Origin: Larix sibirica
Taxonomy: Eukaryota > Streptophyta > Pinopsida > Pinales > Pinaceae
Length of the DNA: 20,038 nt
Direction of reading: 5' to 3'
NCBI GenBank assembly: GCA_004151065.3
Contig: NWUY0300028747.1
Location: 27,562-47,599, forward strand
A model generated the notes under the pieces. That model was given only the letters and a program-made list of their open reading frames with translations, did not search any database and was not told the DNA's origin. A program made the position numbers and the translations under genes. Below are positions 1 through 9,617 of the stretch, piece after piece (the first letter of the stretch is position 1; each line of letters starts with the position of its first letter).

Positions 1-384
1 GGAAAAATGGAAAACTAGAGCTAAGAAAGTATAAATTCATTGGGAAAACATTTTGGTGTCACTGTCAATTGAGCCATTTTATGGAGCCCCACTTAAATCA
101 CTCGTTGAAATAAAATATAATGAAATAACTACTTTGAAGAAGAAGCTAAATATTCCCACAATAGAGCCTATTCAATCTGAAGAGCTGAAACAAATAAAAG
201 AAGAGAAGGAGCATATTTATGCTAACATGATAGAGTTTAAAAATCTATCTAAAGATCAGAGAAAGAAAATTGATGGTCCTCATTGGAAGATAGCCAATCT
301 AAGGTTAGAGAAGGAAAAAATATCCATTGAAAAGGATCATGAAGCACAAACTCTTGTACTTCCTACATAAAATCATCCAAGAGA

Positions 385-910
385 AGGAAATGTCCCAGAA
401 GCAATGATTGAGTAGCCAGTTTTCACTCTAGAAGCAATAGACATAGATGCCATGGAGGAGGATCAAGCATATCTAAGATTAAGTCCTTATCTAATCCAAG
501 AAGAAATTGACGAAGGTAAAAAGCTTGGAGAGGTTTAAAAAGAGTTAGAAATAAAAGATAGAAGAATTCGAGAGTTGGGAAATGAAATTAGTAGAAAGGA
601 GGATGAGATGACAGACTTGAAAAATGAAGTAGGTGATTTAAAAGGCNAGGAAATGTTCCAGAAGCAATGATTGAGTAGCCAGCTTTCACCCTAGAAGCAA
701 TAGACATAGATTCCATGGAGGAGGATCAAGCATATCTAAGATTAAGTCCTCAACCAATCCAAGAAGAAAGTGACCAAGGTAAAAAGCTTGAAGAGGTTTA
801 AAAAGAGTTAGAAATAAAAGATAGAAGAATTCGAGAGTTGGAAAATGAAATTAACAGAAAGGAGGATGAGATGACATACTTGAAAAATGAGATAGGTGAA
901 TTAAAAGGCT
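385..910 (+). repeat. 263-bp two-copy direct tandem duplication inside the gag-like frame
   Basis: Copy 1 (385-647) and copy 2 (648-910) match over their full length with roughly twenty substitutions by eye. Both begin AGGAAATGT and end with AAAAGGC plus one base. The sequence just after copy 2 and the sequence at the start of copy 1 share AGG, a three-base microhomology at the junction. The unit length is not a multiple of three, so the copies lie in different frames. Both copies carry the same TAG (413, 676) and TAA (536, 799), so the frame was already dead, or already had these codons, when the duplication arose. An undetermined base (N, 647) sits exactly at the junction, so an assembly join cannot be excluded. 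Confidence 0.85.
647..647. other. Undetermined base (N) at the tandem-duplication junction
   Basis: The base is N in the given sequence. In copy 2 the equivalent base (910) is T. It lies exactly between the two 263-bp copies. Confidence 0.98.
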
Positions 911-1920
911 AGGTTACAAGTATGCATATTAATATAGAAGGAGAGAAACCTTTAAGAAGGATATCACAAGCTATTTGGGATAAAATCACTGAATGGTTCA
1001 TACAAAAGTGGGACTACTTCGAAGTTATTCAATATGAACTAGAGATGGACACATCAGCCAATGTAGAGGTAAATTTAGTTGAGAAGAAGATAGGAAATAT
1101 GCCTAAATAGGCAAGTGAAGTGATTGACTACTTGAATAGAAGAAATAAAAAACAATTGGCTGATAAAGGAATTGATAATAGGACACATATTATTAAGATA
1201 GCCATATCATTGATAGTGAAACGGACCTATGTGCTGAGAATGAAGGATAAAATTAAGAAATTAACATATTAAATAAGTAGTTTCAAAGCATTGTTCAAAG
1301 ATGTCATAAGTTTGGGACTTCCTTCTCCATGGGATGGTAATGGAGATTCTTATGCCAAAGATACTTATAAGGGACATATGGATACAAAAAAGGAAGAAAT
1401 ACCCCCAAATCCTTTAGAAGGAAATATTGATGGAGAGTAGGCCGTAGACAGACTTAAAGGTAGTTTTAAAATTTGGATTGGACTTAAAATTATTGCTAAA
1501 AGGTTGGGACCAATTTCTTATGAAAAGACTACCAATGCAAAAATATCCTTGGAATATCTAAAGGCACATAAACATCCATTGGGAAAAGAGTGGAAAATGG
1601 TGATAAAATATCATAAATATGTATTTCCACCTAAGGTTCCAACAGGGAAGTCTACAGTCCAACCTTCTAGTCAGTAGCCTAGCCAAACAACATGATAAAC
1701 ATCAACACAAGTGCCAGCATAGTTTGCAAATCAACTAGCTCCAATATCTTTTATGCCACTTACAAAACCTGCCTATGTCTAGAAGATGTATCAAATGAAT
1801 CAAGCAGGTGTACCAAATGTAAGACCAATGGGGTATCCACCTCGTCAATCAAACATTTACATGAGAGGACACTCCTTAGGAGCAAGAGGGAAGAAAAATG
1901 TCACAAGCAAAAGGAATTAA

Positions 1921-2589
1921 AGATGCGAGTCTCAACGAGAAAAGTTCAAAGAATGCAAAAGTTAAAATTAAAAAAAAATAACTTTGTTACTAATCAGTTA
2001 GGATTGACATTGAATTCAGTTACAAAATGTCCTATATAATGTAACTCATATGGATTCATAGCGGCTGGAAATTTTAGAATAGAGGTAATCTATCTATTTT
2101 TGTAGAGTTGATGGGCAGTTTTTTCCCTTTAATATTCTTTGTTAGANCGAGATGAGAGAGAGAAGCTTGTATGTGCTTCTATCGCCTTGGTGGCCTCAAG
2201 CTTAACTTGGGGTGGTGGTGTTTGTAGCAGATACCTATGGTTGGGTGGAAAATTGCTCTTACACAACCAATTGCTTGGATCTTATTATGTTAAATGATAA
2301 GTACTCTCTTTGTCTATGAATGTGAAACGATTATATTTACATCTTGTGATGAAGATGATTGTTTATCCATGATGCGTTTGTGGATATTTTTGATGTGTTT
2401 TATATTCATGCATTTGCACATGCATTTCTTATTCTATGTTGGCCATGGGAGGCTTAAAATAGTTTTAAATTTAGATAATGGCTCCATGGGGCGAAATTTA
2501 GTGACATGAAATTCTTAACTATACCCTCCTATAATTAGAATGATGGATACGGATGCTACACAATGCCTTAGGCTCTAAGATTGAAGAAG
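1921..2589 (+). other. Spacer between two decayed frames, no gene recognised
   Basis: A short lysine-rich continuation of the upstream frame runs to about 1962. After that there is an A-rich run near 1970, an undetermined base at 2147 and a T-rich stretch at 2380-2440. A 71-codon plus-strand frame at 2294-2509 is hydrophobic and His/Cys-rich, matches nothing I know and is probably chance. No motif of a protease, RT or integrase was found. Confidence 0.5.
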
Positions 2590-3520
2590 TATACAAAGAA
2601 AAAAAGAAAAGATTGAGCACCTCAACCAAGAAACTCAAGCATAGGAGAGCCAAACAAGAACAAGTTTGGAAGAGTTTTTAGGCCAAAGTAGAAAGCATAT
2701 TTAGAGTGAAGTTAGTTGATCCCTTAAAGGGATCCAATCAGTTGTCTCAATGAACTAGTCTCCGTCCTTGTTAATAAACAAGACAATTTGATGGTAGAAA
2801 GTCAACCGTTAAAAGTAGGCAAGTCGACAATAGTTTTTGGAAAATAATTTGAAAAGTTTGATCAACTTAAAGAGTAGTTGTATGGCACAGGAGCAATCAT
2901 TGTAAATATTAACATTATTTTAGCTAATTGGTCCATGCACTATGCTAATGTTTGTAGTTGAATTAATGTTACATAGTCCCTAATACAAGAGTTGTATAGT
3001 AGGTGACAATAGGGAGTCATTGACCAAACATTCTGAGCAATAAAGGAAAATAGAAGCAAAATTGACGACCCATGGGAAATAGTGGTTTTAGGAGGGAAAG
3101 AATGCACAATTAGAGTTTGCCATAGCAATTTAACATATCTAGGATGTGCATCAACAAATTCACCAAGTACAAGAAAATACGACCCCAACAACGTGGAAAT
3201 CCAAGAAGCATTGTTACAACACAAGATGGAGTACTTGGAGGAAATGAGCAAAGCAACTATTATTAAAGTGTAGATTATAGAGGAATGGGATGAATTTGCA
3301 ATTTGAATAGAACAAATCACACCACATATTCATCAAGTATGCACATATGTTGTCAATCAAGCTACACAACCACCTCCAACCTAGTCACCACCATGACCAG
3401 TGTGGCTAGTGTTCCATTTTCAATCCCAACTCTTCAAAAAACCAACCTTCACCGATGAATGTTACCATAAGCATTCAAATGGAAGATACATATCATATTT
3501 TTTCTTCTTAAAATCTGATT
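2590..3520 (+). pseudogene. Second decayed ORF upstream of the 3' LTR, family unknown
   Basis: From about 2720 to 3520 a single frame reads as protein if its stops are ignored. The stops are TAA 2845, TAG 2875, TGA 2959, TAG 2974, TGA 3004, TAG 3010, TGA 3034, TAG 3271, TGA 3304, TAG 3382 and TGA 3394. All eleven could arise by C-to-T change in CAA, CAG or CGA codons. The longest intact stretch (about 3037-3270) contains DDPWEIVVLGGKECTIRVC and then a helical, Glu-rich segment (MEYLEEMSKATIIK). The tail near 3360-3400 is Pro/Gln-rich. Lys/Glu-rich coding-like sequence at 2590-2700 is in another frame, suggesting a frameshift near 2700. I do not recognise the family. Position just before a polypurine tract and LTR suggests the last ORF of the element. 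Confidence 0.45.
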
Positions 3521-3563
3521 AATTTTGTAATTTTTTCTCGTCATTTCTTTGGTACGAAGAATC

Positions 3564-3580
3564 TTCGAGGTTGGGGGTGA
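3564..3580 (+). other. Polypurine tract-like sequence before the 3' LTR
   Basis: The stretch ends in GAGGTTGGGGGTGA, purine-rich apart from three T residues, and directly abuts the TGTTGG start of the LTR. This is the usual place for the primer of plus-strand DNA synthesis in LTR elements. Confidence 0.6.
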
Positions 3581-3809
3581 TGTTGGAGGAGTTTATTTGA
3601 CTAATAAACTAGTCTAATGATCGACTAATGTAATGTAGTCGACCTAGTGGTCATGTCGGTCGACTGAACAATGTTGTTATGATAGTTACAACTACCCAAA
3701 GGAATGTAAATGTACAAATAGGCCTATTATGAAGAGGATTGCGATGACTGTCTAATAATAAAGACTACTTTTTATTGGGTTCCTAATTAGTCTTCATCCT
3801 CCTTCGACA
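3581..3809 (+). mobile_element. LTR (probably 3' LTR), 229 bp
   Basis: It begins TGTTGGAGGA and ends TCCTCCTTCGACA, giving TG...CA termini with an imperfect terminal inverted repeat (GGAGGA/TCCTCC). It is preceded by a polypurine-like tract. Near its end is AATAAA at 3757-3762, 47 bp before the terminus, suiting polyadenylation at the R/U5 border. A GTCGAC palindrome occurs at two places (about 3638 and 3660). The partner 5' LTR should lie left of the window; no second copy was seen here, so target-site duplication cannot be tested. The short length is more typical of Ty1/copia or non-autonomous elements than of large gypsy LTRs. Confidence 0.65.
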
Positions 3810-4137
3810 TTTGCATGCATGTATGATAATTGATGTATATCATGTGACTACACTATTGACAACTACTTGTGTAACCCCTCAAATTACACCACAAACCAAC
3901 CTTGGAGCATGATTATAATAAGGGGTTTATAGATCAAATGGGGAATTCGTTGAACATACTATCAATTTACACCTCCCATGACATGTAAGCGCATTATGGG
4001 GATTAAGCCAACCTACAAAAAATGTCCCATCATGTAGGTACAAACAAAAAGGAATTGAAGTCCCCATCGTTACCACCGTCATCTCATACATATCTCCCTT
4101 ATGTGCTCTCTTTAGTCCTATAAAATGCAAGTAGTCG
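3810..4137. other. Flanking DNA after the LTR, nothing recognised
   Basis: AT-rich DNA. TGTAACCCCT at about 3869 and AGGGGTTTA at about 3920 form a loose inverted repeat of seven bases. A 67-codon minus-strand frame (3927-4130) matches no family I know. Confidence 0.4.
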
Positions 4138-4510
4138 ATGTTGCATGCGAGATTTCTTGAGATGGTTATGAGTTATGATAGGTCATCTCTACACCAAATT
4201 CAGAAAATTGATGAGAAAGGCAAGAAATCACAGTGCTCTCAAATAGTTTTGAACATTATTCTCCTTGTAGGAGTGTTATCTAGTATAGTCTATCTCTTGC
4301 CCATAATAGAGGAAGAGATGGTGCATTGCCACTACCACATTAAATGTTGTCTATTGTGTGAGATTAAAGAATTGCAGTGAGGGTTGAACAACTATGAGTG
4401 GGAGGTCATAGAATATCATTGCAAGTTTATGGACTTGACTCTTCAATGGAATAAGTGGAAAGAATAATTTAAACATCAAACTCAAGTATCTAACCATGAT
4501 AGAGACCATG
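4138..4510 (+). pseudogene. Weak decayed reading frame, unknown
   Basis: An 80-codon frame (4138-4380) contains a hydrophobic stretch (IVLNIILLVGVLSSIVYLL), possibly one membrane segment, and ends at TGA. The same frame continues protein-like (NNYEWEVIEYHCKFMDLTLQ) to a TAA near 4468 and on to about 4510. Beyond that stops are as frequent as by chance. The flanks are transposon remnants, so this may be another piece of one. No family was recognised. Confidence 0.2.
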
Positions 4511-5074
4511 TGCAGTTTAGATAGTAAGGCATATACTAGAAATGTAGGAATGGGAGACTGAAGTAAGTTCCTCCATGCTAATACACATAAGGAATAAATT
4601 GGATATGGATTCACAATTTCTTTGAATCTCTAGTTTGTTGTATTTCAACTCATCTTAAGATCCCCTAGGAGGTTGTTTTGTTTCCCCCTCCATTTAGCAC
4701 AAATACTTCAAGGAATTCTCCCTTCGTAACTTCTCTCTAACCTCAGAGGAGCATATGGACATGTGATGGACATTGTGCACACCCAACCTTTGGAGTTAAT
4801 ATAAAATTTTGTGAAGCCAACCACACAATTGCAACTGAAATTTCCAACATAGTGCACTCAAAGAATGCCAGATTGGAGCCCAAGGAGATATTTTAGTTGT
4901 GTTGTTATCAAATTGCCATTAATGCATTAATGATATACACAGAATGCATCGGGGATGAAAATATAATGGGATGAGATCAATCGGAAACTAAATCAAACGA
5001 TGCCTTTCAACCCATGGGCCCCAATTTAAGAGACACAAAGCAAAGGTTTATCAATCTAGAGAACACGTGTTCTC
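4511..5074. other. Gene-free stretch left of the gypsy LTR
   Basis: AT-rich sequence without a convincing frame on either strand. It may include the distal (U5) part of the minus-strand LTR described to its right, whose left end I could not fix. Confidence 0.35.
5059..5074. promoter_or_regulatory. 16-bp perfect palindrome centred on a G-box (CACGTG)
   Basis: GAGAACACGTGTTCTC reads the same on both strands. CACGTG is the core bound by plant bHLH and bZIP factors. It lies in or next to the gypsy LTR, so it could be a transposon-borne regulatory element. Confidence 0.5.
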
Positions 5075-5418
5075 CTTGCATGAATATATTCATTACATAA
5101 CACATTGGAAACATATAATCAATATAATGAGAATTATTGACAAAATGTTTCATAACTTTCTACCTCTATAAATAGTTTTTATCTACTCCAAATCCTTACC
5201 ATTAGTGGCTCTTGCATTAATAACAATTATGCATTCATTAATGAGTACCAATTACCTAGTTGGGGCCTTATTCAATAAGGATTTCCCTTTATTTCAATTA
5301 ACCACATGTCAACTACCCAGTGAGCTTTATTAAAATAAGATGGACATTCTACATTAATTAACTAAATTTCAACAACTTAAGTACCCATAACTAGAGGGGT
5401 TAGGGAAAGACCCTAACA
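5075..5418 (-). mobile_element. LTR of a Ty3/gypsy element (left boundary unresolved)
   Basis: On the minus strand the sequence TGTTAGGG (complement of 5411-5418) follows a polypurine tract, which in turn follows an integrase C-terminus. That is the standard order at the 3' end of a gypsy element. A TATA-like motif lies at 5166-5175, about 245 bp into the LTR, consistent with a promoter at the end of U3. The motif reads CTATAAATAG on the plus strand and CTATTTATAG on the minus. The other LTR end is not certain: I give 5075 because a CA-type terminus (TGCATG on the plus strand) occurs near 5078, but it could extend further left. Confidence 0.5.
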
Positions 5419-5422
5419 TGCA

Positions 5423-5432
5423 TCCTCCCTTC
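5423..5432 (-). other. Polypurine tract of the gypsy element
   Basis: The minus strand reads GAAGGGAGGA, followed by TGCA and the TGTTAGGG LTR start. Position and composition fit the plus-strand primer of a gypsy element. Confidence 0.6.
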
Positions 5433-5589
5433 AAAAGCAATGTTGTCATTAAGATTGGAGATGTGGAAATTGATATAAAATTAGACTTGATTCCTAGATC
5501 GAATATTTAGGCTATGCATCATTCCATTTTATCAAGAATCCCTTAATAATGAGTTGGCATAAACAATGCTCTCCTTTTTGAACTATTAC

Positions 5590-6104
5590 CTTGGGCTATA
5601 ACCAAATGGAACGTCATCAAGTTCAAGGAGGATGGTCTAAAATCAACAATTTGACCCAACCGCTTTCTTCAATCATGCCACATGAAATACTAGGTGGATC
5701 GTAGAGTGAATTGGGAATGATAATATTTAGGTGGGTTGTTCAATTCGCTTGATGATATGATAGGGGCCGTAGAACTAGGTTGTTATATTTTGGTGGCTCT
5801 TATCCTTGATAGAGGTATTTATAGAGTTGGAGATGAAGAAACACATGATACCCTTCTTCAAAGTGGCGCTCAGAGAAATGTTGATATACTTGTTGATTCA
5901 TCCAAATTCAAGCCAAGACAAGATTGTCCGTAAGTGTGCGGAGAATATCATCCCTTATTTTAAAGTTATGTCCATTTCTCAAACCTTGATGTGCTTGGTA
6001 TGTACGAGGACACAAATAGGGAGTTTTGTCCATAGACAATGTCACAGGGTGACATTTTGGTAGAACCATGATAGGTGGTATTGTACCACCATTCTGCAAG
6101 GAGC
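5590..6104 (-). pseudogene. Ty3/gypsy integrase C-terminal region (broken)
   Basis: Minus-strand translation starts with LLAEWWYNTTYHGSTKMSP followed by VYGQ, the well-known end of the gypsy integrase catalytic domain (WWYNT-YH-STKM-PF--VYG in plant elements). A frame change near 6000 leads to RDDILRTLTDNLVLA. A TGA follows, and then QHFSERHFEEGYHVFLHLQ, which matches the integrase C-terminal GPF/Y-type region (SERHFEEGDWVFLRLQPYKQ in relatives). Weaker similarity continues to about 5590 (LELDD). The DDE triad and zinc finger would lie upstream and are absent: similarity ends abruptly at about 6104, suggesting a deletion or insertion breakpoint. Several stops and at least two frameshifts make it non-functional. 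It reads into the polypurine tract and LTR to its left. Confidence 0.85.
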
Positions 6105-7000
6105 GTCGAAGACAAAAAATTCTAAATAGCCAGGGAAAACTATTCTAGATTGAGATGAGATATGACAATCCAATTCTCCAAAAAATAGTGAATAATAGCC
6201 AAACAATTAAATAAGAGATGAGGAAGAATAAGTACCTGTATCTGGATGACCATCCTAAATCTCTCTCCCATATGTAAATCACAGTGCAATTCAATAAAGC
6301 CTACAACCTGCACACAAGATAAAATTACCTTTCTCAAATCATATGGCTATATAGATAAATAAATCTAAAGTGATTGAAATTTATCATAAACTAACCCTTA
6401 TCAACCTATCAAAAGATTGATTCCAAGATCTAACATGCATTATAAACAATTAAACATTAACTATCATATTTTTTGGGGGGCAGGCAAGGGAGAGAATAGA
6501 TCTCTATTTTATTCAAAATTAACAACAAGTACAATTATACCTAATCTCACTATCAACACCTTTTGGAACCACCACCTGGGTCCCTACGAAGCTGAGCCAC
6601 TAATGATATACCTTCCAAACTTAAATATTCACCTTAAACACTAGGGAGAGATCAACTATAAAATATGGACTTCACCACTCAAAAGGAAGATGAAACTCAG
6701 AAACAAGGGTTTATGAGGGAAGAGATATCATAAAAACTCAAGAGAACACACGACTATTTTTCTAGAATAAGGATAATAACAACATGAATGCCCCTATCTC
6801 TCCCATGAAGCCTTCTTTTATAATTTTGTGACATGGTTGAGATAGTTAGATGGCAATTCCAAGGAGTTATATAGAAGAAACTTCCAAAGGAATTGTTTAG
6901 GATCGCGAAATTCTTGATTTTTTTGCATAAATTTCAATGCCCACGCACCTTTCCTAAAGGAAAGGAGCATGCTCACATTCCTTTCTCAAGGGAAAGACAC
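6105..7000. other. No gene recognised; possible LTR/U5-like fragment
   Basis: AT-rich DNA. On the minus strand, AATAAA at about 6512 is followed by a pyrimidine-rich tract and a run of C residues (plus-strand TTTTTTGGGGGGCAGG near 6472). This resembles the end of an LTR but has no defined termini. The 75-codon plus-strand frame at 6417-6644 and the 65-codon minus-strand frame at 6140-6337 match nothing and are probably chance. Confidence 0.3.
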
Positions 7001-9617
7001 TCAAAATAGTTTTTTTGAAGTACTTTTAGCTAGAGAAAGTTTCAAGTGGCTTTTGATGTAGGCCATTCAATCATGGAAGACACTGCTGTGTCAAATCAAG
7101 CTATAATAGATGCCCCCTAATGTATGAGGTTAGAGGGAGTGCCGATGGCCAAAATGTAGTATAATTGATGGAAGGAGGTGTAATGTGGGGTCATGCGTAG
7201 TTCTTTGTACTTTGGCTAAAAAAAGTACCTACAACAAAGATCAATATATTAGATGAATATTTTCCTTGAGGCGGGCATACCCATGCTTAGGTGTAAATAA
7301 GTATTGCTTCTAAATCAAGTACCCTGCGGATCCATGAATTATATGAGATGTAGAATCATGGCTACAAAAAGATACATGTTGGATCCATGTCAAAAATAGA
7401 TCATATCCATGAGTAAATACAAATTGGAATTATATCTCAATATACATCATAACAATTGGAACTAAGATAAGGACAAATTGGTTCTCCATAAAGTACCGAT
7501 GTTATAAAGTGTGTGGAACAGTCTCGTGCAACTTGGACAATGAAATAATAATGTAATACTACTATAGCCCAAGGTCTTCAGTCCAAACATGTTGATATGT
7601 ACGAATCCTTACCATGAGAATAAATTATCTAGAGTCGAACATGGGGGACACCATTTGATTATTTGTCATTGATGCATATCGTTAACAAACACAAGACAAC
7701 CCACCAATAGTGATAATGGGCATCAAAGTACACAATACATTCTAGCAAATGTGAATATAAGTGTTGATGTCGAACACTTGTAAAATCTACCAATCAAGGA
7801 ACATTGATGCATTCCCTTTGTTGACAACAAGGGAACCTGCTACTAATGGCTGCAAGTCTGAAGGTACTGGAAAGATATCTAAATCTCTTTCCTAGATAAA
7901 ACTGAGTTGATGTTGATAAGAAGAGATCTAATGGGAGGGAGGCATTAGGGTATTCCATTCAACCAACACGAGCAAGTTTCAGGAACTAATTTGTTTTACA
8001 AGTTTGTGGACAAAAATCTCCGCACGAACACACCATTGAGTACATCTCTTGCATGCACTTGATGAGAATAATGCACAAATAAGATCCTCCGAGCAACAAC
8101 TAATAATCAATGCTGTTGAAAAAGGTGAGGAACCCCATCATGATGAAGATGGAATCCAAGGTATATTATGAATCCCAACATGTGATTAAAGGTCTTGTTA
8201 TCGAACAATGGGAACCACTTAGTCAGTGACCAATGATGAGTTGTCATATATTAAGCATGAAGTAACCTGATAATGATGAAAATAGGCCCAAGGTGATACC
8301 AACTCTAGGTCAATCTCTTAGAGAAATGTGTCATACTTCATGAGAAATGACCCGCTAATGAGAAGTTAATGGTGACCTTCTACACTAGAAGGAGTAAAAA
8401 CATTGGTAATGATGATGACATTGAGAGAAACTTGAAAACATGGAAGGTCAATATGAACAATCAAAGAATCTGAGGAATGGCTGAGACAATATTAAAGCAA
8501 CCCTTGAACATTAACATGACACAATGGTGACTTGGGTAGCAATTGATGCAAAGCGAACAATGATATAAATATGCAATGCATGAAGCAATGACAAATTCTC
8601 CATGGTGTCTGGAAGAGTAACTAATAAGAGGAGTGCAAACTTAGAGATCATGTTTAAGCTCCTAAGGCAATACTAGTTGCCAACTTGTCGAGAAGACTCA
8701 AAATTGGTGCCTTGTTCAAGGGTGACATTATTGAGACCATTGTCACAACAAAATGAAGATATAAAATCTTTCCCTCCTCTCTCTTTTTTTATAAATATTT
8801 GATTTTTTGTGTGCCTTTTTCATATTAATAAAGACTAAAAAGAAAAAAAAAACCATAATACAATGGAATACATGAGTGTCACAAGGCATGCAACTATATT
8901 CCAAGTGCATGGAATAAACCTATGCTAAACAAAATACAATTTTTTTTTGGGGCAAGAGATGGAAACTCATAAACATGTTTCTTCCAAAAATATAGTCGAG
9001 AATGCAAATGCAATGGATGCAAGTGATCGGAGCAACATAAGCATAATGCAATGGCATTATGAGATTTGCAGCGAAGCATGAGGCATAAGTCTGCAAGTAA
9101 TACTGAGCAAAGACGAATGCATAATGAACAAAAATGAGAGCCTTGTAGGGAATGCTGGAAATAGATGAGAAAGAGAGGCATGGGGTTTCTTCCCAAAGTC
9201 ATGATAAAACTAAAGAGGCTCTTGAGCCTACTAGAAAATCTCAGCATGGGCACCGAAATGGAAAGGGGGTGCTAACTACAGTGTCCCATGTTATGTAGGA
9301 TCTTTTGCTACACTAGTGCAAAATACAAATAGAAAAGGCTGACGCATTAATATCCGACAGGTTTGACCCTATGGAAAATTTGAGTGGAAAAAAGTTTAAA
9401 TGCATCATAATAGAGGGAAAGCCTAAACCTATATACAAGCTTTCAAATACGCTTCATCATATCAAACAACATGCAAATCATGGTCCCTAAGAAACCGAGA
9501 ATCCAATTCAAAATCCTATATCCAAGAAACAACAATACCATGATCATATCTAAAAAATATAGAAAGAAATATATGATACGAGTTACTTTGATAGGGGTTT
9601 ATGTAACTTTGATATCT
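7001..9617. other. Long stretch without an identifiable gene, likely transposon-derived
   Basis: Between the gypsy integrase remnant and the gypsy protease remnant there should be reverse transcriptase and RNase H, but I see no YxDD, no RT palm motifs and no RNase H residues in any frame. Minus-strand frames give medium open stretches, the longest 119 codons at 8894-9253. That one is Ser/Leu/Cys-rich and low in complexity, and I do not believe it is a gene. A-, T- and CT-rich runs occur at 8765-8860, with an eight-T run near 8940. ATG/GATGA-rich sequence occurs at 7700-8600. Confidence 0.4.

Larger units (their letters stand above)
2..1920 (+). pseudogene. Decayed coiled-coil (gag-like) ORF of an LTR retrotransposon
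   Basis: One reading frame can be followed from the left edge to about 1920, with a frame change at the 263-bp tandem duplication. It is broken by stops at 32, 368, 413, 536, 676, 799, 910, 1108, 1270, 1438, 1675, 1693, 1696, 1720 and 1780. Between stops it is strongly protein-like. The first part is lysine/glutamate-rich with heptad-like stretches (for example the frame around 560-640 reads KELEIKDRRIREL), suggesting a coiled coil. The segment 922-1670 is more globular. The end (1700-1920) is rich in Gln, Pro and Arg/Lys, as in many capsid/nucleocapsid C-termini. No CCHC knuckle, protease DTG or RT motif was seen. It lies upstream of a second decayed frame, a polypurine tract and an LTR in the same orientation, so a gag-like role in a non-autonomous LTR element is inferred. 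The true start lies outside the window. An unrelated degenerate host gene is the alternative. Confidence 0.55.

Noticed and set aside
2-1920. A non-standard genetic code with TAA/TAG read as glutamine
   Set aside because: Stops look Gln-like in this frame, but the second frame also uses TGA, the other elements have frameshifts too, and the window is clearly plant nuclear DNA. Transposon decay by C-to-T change explains it better.
3838-3930. TGTAACCCCT as the start of another LTR
   Set aside because: No matching terminus, polypurine tract or second copy found nearby.
5736-6063. Two overlapping plus-strand ORFs of 65 and 85 codons
   Set aside because: They are antisense shadows of the gypsy integrase remnant, which has clear family motifs on the minus strand.
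8894-9253. 119-codon minus-strand ORF as a gene
   Set aside because: Low-complexity Ser/Leu/Cys composition, no domain, no neighbouring coding context, inside a transposon-derived stretch.
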